Assembly (NCBI GenBank): GCA_902524245.1
Contig: CABZCN010000007.1
Span: 1-61,480, forward strand
Direction: 5' to 3'
DNA: 61,480 bases
Source of the DNA: an uncultured Alphaproteobacteria bacterium
Lineage (GTDB): Bacteria > Pseudomonadota > Alphaproteobacteria > HIMB59
Positions 52,263-60,709 of this stretch are shown in pieces; position 1 is the first letter of the stretch; the number at the start of each line of letters is the position of its first letter. The notes beneath the pieces are model-generated. The model saw only the letters and a list, made by a program, of their open reading frames with translations. It ran no database searches and was not told where the DNA came from. Position numbers and translations under genes: made by a program.

Positions 52263-53615
52263 ATGAGGTTATTTGGTACTGATGGGATAAGAGGCGAAGT
52301 AGGTAAGTATCCTCTGACGCCTGAAAACGTACTTAAACTGGCTAAAGCCTCATCAATTGTTTTGAGAAAGAAAAATTCAATCTCAAGAGTCGTTATTAAT
52401 AAAGATACTCGATTATCCGGCTATATATTTGAACCAGCTTTAACGTCAGGTTTCTTATCAATGGGAATAGAAGTAATTTTGGTAGGGCCTTTACCAACAC
52501 CGGCTCTGACAGTTTTAGGTAAGTCATTAAGAGCAGATTTTTCAGTAATGATTACGGCTTCTCATAATCCATACAAAGATAACGGACTAAAATTCTTTAC
52601 TGGTCAAGGTTTAAAAATTTCCCCAGAGGAAGAAAATAAAATTGAGGATTTATTTTTTAACTACGACTTTGATAACTTTAAAATAAAACAGTCAAATTAT
52701 GGTAAAGCTATAAGACTTAAAAATGCGTTAGGAAGATATTCCGAAGCTCTTAAACATAGTGCAGATAGAAATCTTAATTATAGTCAATTAAAAGTAATGT
52801 TAGATTGTGCAAATGGAGCATCCTATAAGGTAGCGCCAGAGGTTCTGTTTGAATTAGGTCTAGACTTACATACCATAGGCAATAATCCCTCTGGCACAAA
52901 TATTAATCAAAACTGTGGCTCCTTATTTCCTCATAAGGCATCAGATTTAGTTAAAAAAAAAAGATGTGATATCGGAATTTGTTTAGATGGAGATGGCGAT
53001 AGAGTTATTATTATTGACGAAAAAGGCAATGTGTTAAGTGGAGAGGAAATAATTTTTATTTTTGCCAAATATTATTTATTTGAAAAAAAAATTAAAAAAG
53101 GCTCTGTTTTAGTTACTAACGAAGTCGCAAATCATGGACTTGACATAGCCTTAAAAAAATTAGGTCTTAAATTAAAACGAGTAAAAGTTGGTGATAAAAA
53201 TATTTTAAAGGAAATTCTGGATAATAAATATTTTTTTGGAGGCGAACCATCTGGACATTTTATATTTAAAGATGATATTTTAATTGGTGATGGTATGGCA
53301 ACTGCCATTAGATTACTTACACTAATTCTTAAAGAAAAGAAAAAGTTATCAGTATTGAGAAATGGTATCGATTTACTTGAAGAATTGAACATAAATCAAA
53401 GAATAGATCGCGAAAGATTCTACCTAAATCAAGAGAGTATTTATAAGAAACTAAATAATTTAATAAAAAATTTAGATATTTATTACAATATTCGTCCTTC
53501 AGGAACAGAGTCACTATTAAGAGTGAACTTGCAATATCAAAAAAGAAATATAAAAGTAATTACTCTTAATAAATTAAAAAAACAAATAATAAAAGTAATT
53601 TCAGATGCTTGTTAA
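52263..53615 (+). CDS. glmM: Phosphoglucosamine mutase
   Basis: Converts glucosamine-6-P to glucosamine-1-P for UDP-GlcNAc, feeding peptidoglycan and LPS. The phospho-Ser loop MITASHNPYKDNG is at about 96-108 (Ser100), the metal loop is LDGDGDRV, the sugar loop GGEPSGHF, and the C-terminal phosphate loop IRPSGTESLLRV. 450 residues, normal. It follows ftsH and overlaps the HisZ-like gene by 11 bases. Confidence 0.97.
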   Translation: MRLFGTDGIRGEVGKYPLTPENVLKLAKASSIVLRKKNSISRVVINKDTRLSGYIFEPALTSGFLSMGIEVILVGPLPTPALTVLGKSLRADFSVMITASHNPYKDNGLKFFTGQGLKISPEEENKIEDLFFNYDFDNFKIKQSNYGKAIRLKNALGRYSEALKHSADRNLNYSQLKVMLDCANGASYKVAPEVLFELGLDLHTIGNNPSGTNINQNCGSLFPHKASDLVKKKRCDIGICLDGDGDRVIIIDEKGNVLSGEEIIFIFAKYYLFEKKIKKGSVLVTNEVANHGLDIALKKLGLKLKRVKVGDKNILKEILDNKYFFGGEPSGHFIFKDDILIGDGMATAIRLLTLILKEKKKLSVLRNGIDLLEELNINQRIDRERFYLNQESIYKKLNNLIKNLDIYYNIRPSGTESLLRVNLQYQKRNIKVITLNKLKKQIIKVISDAC

Positions 53616-54312
53616 TTCTTTTGACACAAAATACTCTCTAACAGCAAAAAAATATGAAAGTTTGGATAGCTCATTTACAAAAACTGTAAGTGTAAACAAG
53701 AAATTTACAAGAATTTTCACATCTGTAATTGAAGATAAATCTTTAAAGTCACTATCAGATGTAAATATTCGTTCAGACATTACAGGCCAGGTTATTAATA
53801 CAATTTTAACTCATGACTCAAAATCTAAACACTTCCTTTATTACATGGGAGATGTATTTAAAAAAGATAAAATGAATTCTGATAATATCAAGCAGTTTAG
53901 ACAACACGGTGTTGAAATTATTAATTTATCTAAAAATGACTCATTCAAACAAGCGTTACAGATCTTAGACAAGTTTCTAAAAAAAATTATTAAAAAAAAT
54001 TATACTTATGTCTTTACTGATCCAAAAATATCAAAAAATAAAAGCTACCTTTTAGACAGTAATAGCTATAAAAATAATATTTCTAAATTTATCAATATCT
54101 TTAAAAATAAAATTGATGCTCCTTTTGAATTAAACTTAGAAAAAGACTTTTTTTCTCAAGACTATCATCAAGATATTTTTTTTTATGTTTATTCAAATTT
54201 AACAAAAAAAATATTAGCCCAAGGTGGTGGCTATAAATACAAAAAAAATACAAAAAAAATTGAGGGTTTTGGCTTCTCATGCAATGTTGATTACATTGCT
54301 GAATTAATTTAA
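53605..54312 (+). CDS. HisZ-like (HisRS-fold) protein, probable ATP phosphoribosyltransferase regulatory subunit
   Basis: A 235-residue protein between glmM and purA, the site of hisZ in many alphaproteobacteria. The class-II aaRS-like core can be traced: IRSDITGQVINTI (the R-x-D-x-T-x-Q-V motif), HFLYYMGDVFKKDK, FRQHGVEIIN, and the C-terminal ILAQGGGYKY with GFSCNVDYI. HisZ is normally 320-390 residues, so this is a strongly shortened, diverged form. No hisG is adjacent. Role by family: with short HisG it forms the first histidine enzyme. An unrelated aaRS paralogue cannot be excluded. It overlaps glmM by 11 and purA by one base. Confidence 0.62.
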   Translation: MLVNSFDTKYSLTAKKYESLDSSFTKTVSVNKKFTRIFTSVIEDKSLKSLSDVNIRSDITGQVINTILTHDSKSKHFLYYMGDVFKKDKMNSDNIKQFRQHGVEIINLSKNDSFKQALQILDKFLKKIIKKNYTYVFTDPKISKNKSYLLDSNSYKNNISKFINIFKNKIDAPFELNLEKDFFSQDYHQDIFFYVYSNLTKKILAQGGGYKYKKNTKKIEGFGFSCNVDYIAELI

Positions 54313-55565
54313 TGAACACAGCTGTTATAGGACTTCAATGGGGCGATGAGGGTAAGGGTAAGATAGTTGATTATCTCTCAGAAGACTTTGATTTGGTTGT
54401 AAGATATCAAGGTGGCAATAACGCGGGCCATACTGTTATTGTTGATGACACTACTTATAAATTAAACCTTATCCCATCCGGCATAATTCGTGGAAAAGTT
54501 TGTTATTTAGGTCAGGGTGTTGTACTTGATCCCAGTCATTTTTATAGTGAGTTTGATCAAATTACCAAAAAGATTGAGAGTCCTAAGATATATTTATCTT
54601 CAAATATATCTCTTATCTTAGAATATCATAAGCAACTAGATAAAATTAATGAATTAATTTTAAAAAACGAAAAAAAAATTGGAACTACCTCTAAAGGCAT
54701 TGGACCTGCATACCAAGATAAAGTTGGAAGAAAGAGTATCAAACTTTATGATTTAAAATCTAAAAATTTAATTGAAGAAAAATTAGAAACACTCAAGAAG
54801 TTTTATGATCCTATTCTTGAGAGTTTTGATGAACGTAAAATTAATGTTGATAAAACAGTCCAAGAATTATTGAGTTTTTATGGTTTAATTAAAGAATTAA
54901 TTGTTGATAATTCTTTTATTAAAAAAGAATTTAAAAATAAAAAAATATTATTTGAAGGTGCTCAAGGGGCACTGCTTGATTTAGATCATGGCTCTTACCC
55001 CTTTGTAACTTCATCAAACACTGTCTCATCAAATATTGTTATAGGTTCAGCATTGCAGGTTGATTATAAAACTGTTGGTATATTTAAAGCCTATGCTACT
55101 AGAGTTGGCAATGGTCCATTCCCATCTGAATTATTTGATAATGTTGGTGATTATATCGCTGAGAAAGGTGTTGAAATTGGCACAGTTACAAAAAGAAAAA
55201 GAAGGTGTGGTTGGCTTGATTTAGTGTCTTTAAAGTATAGTTGTGAAATAAATCGTGTTAATGAACTTTGCATAACTAAAGCTGACATATTAAATAATCT
55301 CTCAGAAATCAAAGTATGCAAAAGCTATAATTCAAAAAAATATGATGAAGTAAATTTTAGTGATAGTAACATTTTGGAGTCATTGTCTTTAGACGATAAT
55401 GACTTTGAGTCATTTTCAAGTTGGGGCGAAATTAAAGATTTGAGTAATTATGATAATTTACCTGAAAATCTTAAAAAATTCATTTCATATATTGAGGACT
55501 ACTTAAGTATTCCAATTAAAATTATTTCATTAGGTCCTGAACGAAATCAAACAATCATTAAGTAA
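54312..55565 (+). CDS. purA: Adenylosuccinate synthetase
   Basis: GTP-dependent first step from IMP to AMP. 417 residues, normal. The P-loop-like GLQWGDEGKGKIVDYL is at about 7-22, then NNAGHTV, TTSKGIGPAYQDK, GAQGALLDLDHGSYPFVTSS and KRKRRCGWLDLV. The ATG shares one base with the preceding stop. It ends seven bases before the convergent rpoH stop, with no clear terminator between them. Confidence 0.97.
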   Translation: MNTAVIGLQWGDEGKGKIVDYLSEDFDLVVRYQGGNNAGHTVIVDDTTYKLNLIPSGIIRGKVCYLGQGVVLDPSHFYSEFDQITKKIESPKIYLSSNISLILEYHKQLDKINELILKNEKKIGTTSKGIGPAYQDKVGRKSIKLYDLKSKNLIEEKLETLKKFYDPILESFDERKINVDKTVQELLSFYGLIKELIVDNSFIKKEFKNKKILFEGAQGALLDLDHGSYPFVTSSNTVSSNIVIGSALQVDYKTVGIFKAYATRVGNGPFPSELFDNVGDYIAEKGVEIGTVTKRKRRCGWLDLVSLKYSCEINRVNELCITKADILNNLSEIKVCKSYNSKKYDEVNFSDSNILESLSLDDNDFESFSSWGEIKDLSNYDNLPENLKKFISYIEDYLSIPIKIISLGPERNQTIIK

Positions 55566-55572
55566 TTTAAGA

Positions 55573-56460
55573 TTATGTTAAAAGTTTTTGATCTGTAATA
55601 ATTTTGATTTCTTCTTGAAGTTTTTTAATTGCTTTATTCTCTATTTGCCTAACCCTTTCTCTACTTATTGAATATTTCTGGCTAAGGTCCTCTAATGTTT
55701 TAGGCTCTTCATCTAATCGTCTTGCAGTTAAAATTTCTATTTCTCTTGGTTCAAGTTTTGTTACAGCTTGATTATAAAGTGCTTTTCTTTTTTTTAATTC
55801 ATCACTTTGTTCAACTTTTGAGACAGTATCAATTCTTTCATCTTCTACTTGATCAATCCATTCTGAGTCATTTTCATCATTTAAGGGAGTGTTTAATGAG
55901 AAATCTTGATTAAATACTCTTCCTTCCATTTGCTTCACCTCTTCTTCAGTTACTCCAAGATCATTAGAAATAGATTTAATCTGATCATTAGTGAGGTAAC
56001 CATCTTCATATTTTTTAATTTGATTTCTAAGTCTTCGAAGATTGAAAAAAAGTTTTTTTTGGGCTGCAGTAGTTCCTATTTTAACAAGAGACCAACTATG
56101 TAAGACATACTCCTGAATAGAAGCTCTAATCCACCATATTGCATAAGTAGCTAACCTAAAACCTTTTTCAGGATCAAATTTTCTTATTGCTTGAATAAGT
56201 CCTAAATTACCCTCAGAAATTAAATCAAATAATGGTAACCCATAACCTTTATAGCCCATAGCTATTTTTGCAACTAGTCTTAAATGACTTGTCACAAGTT
56301 TTTGAGCAGCTCTTGTATCACCATTTTTAAGCCAATCTATCGCAAGCCTTTTTTCTTCTTCATCTGTCAAAATAGGAAACTGATTAATTTTTTTTAAATA
56401 GGGATAAACATCATTTTCAGAGGTAATAACAGGCAGTAAATTTTTATTTTCAATAGTCAT
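55573..56460 (-). CDS. rpoH: RNA polymerase heat-shock sigma factor RpoH (sigma-32)
   Basis: A 295-residue sigma-70-family factor. Region 2 has YGLPLFDLISEGNLGLIQAI and the -10-binding FRLATYAIWWIRASIQE. The RpoH box QKKLFFNLRR lies at about 134-143 and distinguishes it from RpoD. Region 4 has the helix-turn-helix SQKYSISRERVRQIENKAI. Overlap with the pseudouridine synthase gene is four bases. The rluA-type gene next to rpoH is a conserved alphaproteobacterial order. Confidence 0.95.
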   Translation of the reverse strand: MTIENKNLLPVITSENDVYPYLKKINQFPILTDEEEKRLAIDWLKNGDTRAAQKLVTSHLRLVAKIAMGYKGYGLPLFDLISEGNLGLIQAIRKFDPEKGFRLATYAIWWIRASIQEYVLHSWSLVKIGTTAAQKKLFFNLRRLRNQIKKYEDGYLTNDQIKSISNDLGVTEEEVKQMEGRVFNQDFSLNTPLNDENDSEWIDQVEDERIDTVSKVEQSDELKKRKALYNQAVTKLEPREIEILTARRLDEEPKTLEDLSQKYSISRERVRQIENKAIKKLQEEIKIITDQKLLT

Positions 56461-57206
56461 TGCAAATTTGCTTTTAAATCTCTCATGTCATCAGGTAAAT
56501 CGCAAGTTATTTTAATATGTTTTTCTATAATTGGATGATCAAATTCTATTTTATGGGAGTGTAATGCTTGTCGTGGAAATAATAAAATATAATCCTTTTG
56601 ACTATTAGCCATATTTGATAATCGAAATTTTTCCTCTTTGTTTAGCTTATAATCTTTATCACCAACAATTGGTAGTCCCAAACTCAAAAGATGAACTCTA
56701 ATTTGATGAGTTCTACCAGTTATAATTTCACAATTTAGAAGACTAATTGAGCCGTGAAAAGTTTTTACATTAGAAACTTTTGTGATCGCTTGCTTTCCAA
56801 GATTATCAGATACATTAAATTTTGTCCTTTGAATTTTATTCCTGGATATATTTTTATTGATTTCAACTTGTCTTTGATTAAGTACACCATATGTAAAAGC
56901 TAAATAATTTTTTTTTATATTTCTTTTTTTAAACATTTCCTTAAATTTATTTTTTGAATTATGATTTTTAGTAATTACTATTACGCCACTTGTATCTTTA
57001 TCAAGACGATGAACAATCCCCTCCTTTAAATACTCGTTATCGTCTATTGTAAATTGGTCTTTAAGACTTTCCTGTAAGTTAGGGCTATTATCTAATCCAT
57101 TTTTTTTATGTGTTAAAAGCCCAGTGGGTTTATTTAATATTGCTATATAGCTATCCTCGTATAATATTTCTATTTTAAAGTCTTTGTAATTATAAGATTT
57201 AATCAT
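56457..57206 (-). CDS. RluA-family 23S rRNA pseudouridine synthase
   Basis: A 249-residue enzyme. The catalytic motif GIVHRLDKDTSGVIV is at about 63-77 (Asp69), with NKPTGLLTH before it and CEIITGRTHQIRVHL downstream. The N-terminal S4 domain of RluC/RluD is missing, so it is a short RluA-like form, although its place before rpoH is that of rluD. The target site in rRNA or tRNA cannot be deduced. The gene is coupled to rpoH and divergent from the next gene by seven bases. Confidence 0.88.
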   Translation of the reverse strand: MIKSYNYKDFKIEILYEDSYIAILNKPTGLLTHKKNGLDNSPNLQESLKDQFTIDDNEYLKEGIVHRLDKDTSGVIVITKNHNSKNKFKEMFKKRNIKKNYLAFTYGVLNQRQVEINKNISRNKIQRTKFNVSDNLGKQAITKVSNVKTFHGSISLLNCEIITGRTHQIRVHLLSLGLPIVGDKDYKLNKEEKFRLSNMANSQKDYILLFPRQALHSHKIEFDHPIIEKHIKITCDLPDDMRDLKANLQ

Positions 57207-57213
57207 TGGATAT

Positions 57214-57489
57214 ATGTTAAAAAAAAAAATTCTAATTAGTTTAGTTATAATTCAAGGCTTATTAATAATTGCAGGGATAATAGCAATTATTTTTGGTGTT
57301 TTCTATAAAATGAGTAATAACGATAATAAAACAATTATTATGAATAAAAATATTGGCTTAAATGATGTTTATTTGATCAATGAAAATCAATATCAACAAA
57401 AATTAGTAAAAGATAACAAGGCAATTTTTCAAATTATAGATATTGAAACAAATAAAGTATTGAAAGAAATAGTTATTGAAAAAGATTAA
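57214..57489 (+). CDS. Small single-span membrane protein (possibly DUF6476-like)
   Basis: A 91-residue protein with one hydrophobic N-terminal helix (about residues 5-32) and a short soluble domain: IGLNDVYLINENQYQQKLV, then FQIIDIETNKVLKEI. The layout recalls small alphaproteobacterial proteins next to RluA-type genes (DUF6476), but I am unsure. It overlaps murG by 14 bases. The single TM and short beta-rich domain suggest an inner-membrane accessory factor. Confidence 0.6.
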   Translation: MLKKKILISLVIIQGLLIIAGIIAIIFGVFYKMSNNDNKTIIMNKNIGLNDVYLINENQYQQKLVKDNKAIFQIIDIETNKVLKEIVIEKD

Positions 57490-58474
57490 ATATATTGTGA
57501 TTGCAGGATCTTCAGGTGGTCATATCTTACCTGCATTAGCGTATATAAATAACTTAAGTCTTGTGAAAGATCCAAAAAGCATTCTTTTTGTCACAAACGA
57601 AATAGGAAAAAATTATTTAGAAAAAATTGAAAGTAATAAAATAAATAAAATTATTTTAAAATCTAAAAATAAATTTTTTTTTATTCTTAATTTATTATTA
57701 AAAGTATCCTTTGTATTTTTATCTAATAGGAGAATAATTTTGATGGGTTTTGGTGGCTTTATTACAACTCCTGTTTTGATAATTTCAAAATTATTTAATA
57801 TTTTTCTTCTATGTTTTAATAAAATATATATTCATGAGCAAAATGTAATATATGGATTAGCAAATAAAATAAACTATTTTATCGCTAAAAATGCTTTTAT
57901 TTCATTTCCAAAAGATAATATGCGTAGTAAAGAAATATTTGTTGGTAATTTTTTTATTAATAGAAATAAATTTAGAGAAAAACTCGATCATAACTTTATA
58001 AATGTTTTGCTAATGGGTGGAAGTGCTGGTTCATTAGATTTGAATAATATGATGCTAAAAGAAATAACAAATTTTAAAAGGGTATATTTAAAAAATATTA
58101 AATTCTTTATTCAAATACCTGAGTCTCATATAAATGTTTTAAAAAAAAAATATACAGATCTTGTAGATAATAATTGCAAATTCTTTTCTTTTAAAGATGA
58201 TTTGAATCCACAGGAATATGATATAATACTTTCAAGATCTGGCTCAGGTTCTATAAATGAAATCTTGTATTACACTAATAATGTTCATTTTGCTCCTCAT
58301 TTAATATCAAGAGATCAACACCAAAAATTTAACTTAGACTATTTTCTTTCTCATGATATGAGTCAAAAAAATTTTTACATTCCAAATAAGAAAAACTTAA
58401 CTAGTCAATTTTATTTTAATCCACTTATCAATCCTCATTCTATCCAAAAAATCATTTGTTATATTACAAGATGA
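57476..58474 (+). CDS. murG: UDP-GlcNAc:undecaprenyl-pyrophosphoryl-MurNAc-pentapeptide GlcNAc transferase MurG
   Basis: Adds GlcNAc to lipid I to give lipid II on the cytoplasmic membrane face. 332 residues, slightly short. The N-terminal G loop is AGSSGGHILPALAY, where the family usually has GGTGGH. Also visible: MGFGGFITTPV, IHEQNVIYGLANK, MGGSAGSLDLN, and a C-terminal LSRSGSGSINEILY. The start is TTG inside the preceding gene. It opens the run murG-murC-murB-ddl. Confidence 0.9.
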   Translation: MKKIKYIVIAGSSGGHILPALAYINNLSLVKDPKSILFVTNEIGKNYLEKIESNKINKIILKSKNKFFFILNLLLKVSFVFLSNRRIILMGFGGFITTPVLIISKLFNIFLLCFNKIYIHEQNVIYGLANKINYFIAKNAFISFPKDNMRSKEIFVGNFFINRNKFREKLDHNFINVLLMGGSAGSLDLNNMMLKEITNFKRVYLKNIKFFIQIPESHINVLKKKYTDLVDNNCKFFSFKDDLNPQEYDIILSRSGSGSINEILYYTNNVHFAPHLISRDQHQKFNLDYFLSHDMSQKNFYIPNKKNLTSQFYFNPLINPHSIQKIICYITR

Positions 58475-59850
58475 AGTTCTCAGATCTATCTTCAATCAAA
58501 GTACATATTATTGGTATAAATGGCATCGGTATGAGTGCTCTGGCTATTTATTTAAAAAAAAACAATGTGGACATCACAGGTAGTGATATTACTTACAACG
58601 TAAATACTATTAACTTAGAAAAATATAAAATTCCTGTTTATATTGGTCACAAAATCTCAAATATAAAAGATAGAGAAGTAATATTTTATTCCACTGCTAT
58701 TAAAAATAATCCTGAAATTAAAGAGGCCAAAAAAAATAAAATACCATGTTATAATAGATCTAAACTTCTCCAGCTTATTTGTAGAGATAAATTCACAATT
58801 GTAGTATCTGGCTCACACGGAAAAACTTCAACCACATCTTTTTTAGGGCATTTATTAGTTTGTGCTGGTCTAAATCCAACTGTTATTTCAGGGGGAGTTA
58901 TGCAAAATTTTGGTCAAAATATTTACCTTACTAATAGTAAATATGTTGTAGTTGAAGCAGATGAAAGTGATGGAACAGTATTTAAGTTAAGTCCAAAATA
59001 TTTAATATATTTAAATGTCGATAGAGAGCATATAGATTTTTATAAATCATATTCAAATTTTAAATCAAAAATAGAAAAATATATTTACATACAAAGTCAA
59101 AAAGACTCTAAAATTTTTATTAATAATGATGATCATTTTTTATCCTCATTAAAAAAATATTCTGGAAATATAAAAACGTTTGGTTCAAATTCGAATGCAA
59201 ATTATAGCTACAAATTAATAAATTTGACTAATAAAAGGTCATATTTTAATTTTTTAAAAGGCAAAAAAATTTTATTTAAAAATTTATCCACTAATCTATT
59301 AGGAGAACACAATGTCCAAAATTTAACCGCAGTCCTCTCTATTATAGACGACTTGGGATATGAAATAAAAAAATCACATATACTTAGTTTTAAAGGAACA
59401 AAAAGAAGAATGAATATTCTTGGTAAATTAAAAAAAACAATATTTATTGATGATTATGCACATCATCCTACTGAAATAGAAAAGTTAATTAATGTCATAT
59501 CTTTATATAAAAAAAAGAATATTTGTTTAATTATAGAACCACATAGATATTCAAGATTAAATGATTTATATAACGAATATTTAAGCGTATTAAAAAATAT
59601 AAATAATTTAATTATATTAAAAACTTATGAGGCTGGAGAAAGCTATAAGAAGGGTATGAAAAATTCAAAAAACTTAGTTAATGATTTGAATGTATTATAT
59701 AATCAAAAAACTAAATATATTGATAATTATAGTGATTTATTTAGTTTATTAGATCAATATGTGAAAAATAAAAGAGAAAATATAATTATTTCTGCTGGAG
59801 CAGGTGAAATTTCAAACCAAATCCGTTTTTTTTATGACTCTAAAAAATAA
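58471..59850 (+). CDS. murC: UDP-N-acetylmuramate-L-alanine ligase
   Basis: First peptide-adding step of peptidoglycan precursor synthesis. About 459 residues from ATG 58471, whose ATGA overlaps the murG stop; TTG 58456 is an unnecessary alternative. The N-terminal Rossmann IHIIGING-like VHIIGINGIGMSALA, the Mur-ligase P-loop VVSGSHGKTSTTSF, EADESDGTV and IFIDDYAHHPTEI are all intact. It is followed by murB with a short overlap. Confidence 0.96.
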   Translation: MKFSDLSSIKVHIIGINGIGMSALAIYLKKNNVDITGSDITYNVNTINLEKYKIPVYIGHKISNIKDREVIFYSTAIKNNPEIKEAKKNKIPCYNRSKLLQLICRDKFTIVVSGSHGKTSTTSFLGHLLVCAGLNPTVISGGVMQNFGQNIYLTNSKYVVVEADESDGTVFKLSPKYLIYLNVDREHIDFYKSYSNFKSKIEKYIYIQSQKDSKIFINNDDHFLSSLKKYSGNIKTFGSNSNANYSYKLINLTNKRSYFNFLKGKKILFKNLSTNLLGEHNVQNLTAVLSIIDDLGYEIKKSHILSFKGTKRRMNILGKLKKTIFIDDYAHHPTEIEKLINVISLYKKKNICLIIEPHRYSRLNDLYNEYLSVLKNINNLIILKTYEAGESYKKGMKNSKNLVNDLNVLYNQKTKYIDNYSDLFSLLDQYVKNKRENIIISAGAGEISNQIRFFYDSKK

Positions 59851-60709
59851 AAACTTAGTTACCAATTATTCATCAGCAAAATTTTCATGGCTGAAATCTG
59901 GAGGAAATATTAGCCATCTCTATAAAGTTCATAATCAAGTCGAATTAAATAAGCTATTTAGTCAAAATTGTATCAAAGCAAAATCATTTCTAGTGATAGG
60001 TAATTTATCAAATACATTAATTAAAGACGATGGTTTTAATGGGATAGGTATAAAGCTTTTAGGAGATTTTACAGATGTTCAAATAAATTCTGATCACATG
60101 TTAGTTGGTGCTGCAGTTTTGGATAACTACTTTTCTAAATTTTGTTATCAAAAATCTATAGCTGGTTATGAGTTCTTATATACAATTCCAGGCTCAATTG
60201 GAGGTAATATATTTATGAATGCAGGCTGTTACAATCAAGAAATTAAAGATAAATTAATCAGTGTTATTTATTATGACATAAATCATAACAAAATATTTGA
60301 AAAAAATATTAATGATTTAAATTTTGATTACCGAAAGGGTTTTCAAAAAAATAATTCTATAATTTTATATGGAAAATTTAAAATTTCATATAAAGATCAA
60401 GACCATATTAAAAGTTTAATGCAAGAGTACGACACAATTAGAAAAGAAACACAACCCCAGAAAGTGAATTGCTGCGGTAGTATTTTTAAAAATCCAAAAA
60501 ATCAAAGTGCATGGAAACTTATAAAGTCCTCTATAGATGAGAGTTTCTATGATGGACCAGTAAAATTATCTAAAACACATTCTAATTTTTTTGAAAATGA
60601 TCCTAATATTAGTGCCAATAGTATTAGTTCATTTATTTCCAAAATACAAAAAAGAGTAAAAGAAAAACATAATATATTACTTGAAAAAGAATTAATAATT
60701 ATAGATTGA
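59834..60709 (+). CDS. murB: UDP-N-acetylenolpyruvoylglucosamine reductase
   Basis: An FAD enzyme completing UDP-MurNAc. About 291 residues from ATG 59834, 17 bases inside murC; GTG 59804 is possible but adds a leader. Marks: SWLKSGGNISHLYKV, GNLSNTLIKDDGF, AGYEFLYTIPGSIGGNIFMN with GCYNQEI, KVNCCGSIFKNPKNQSAWKLI, and a late SKTHSNFFEN. The C-terminal active-site Glu region is present (RVKEKHNILLEKEL). It overlaps ddl by four bases. Confidence 0.95.
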   Translation: MTLKNKNLVTNYSSAKFSWLKSGGNISHLYKVHNQVELNKLFSQNCIKAKSFLVIGNLSNTLIKDDGFNGIGIKLLGDFTDVQINSDHMLVGAAVLDNYFSKFCYQKSIAGYEFLYTIPGSIGGNIFMNAGCYNQEIKDKLISVIYYDINHNKIFEKNINDLNFDYRKGFQKNNSIILYGKFKISYKDQDHIKSLMQEYDTIRKETQPQKVNCCGSIFKNPKNQSAWKLIKSSIDESFYDGPVKLSKTHSNFFENDPNISANSISSFISKIQKRVKEKHNILLEKELIIID

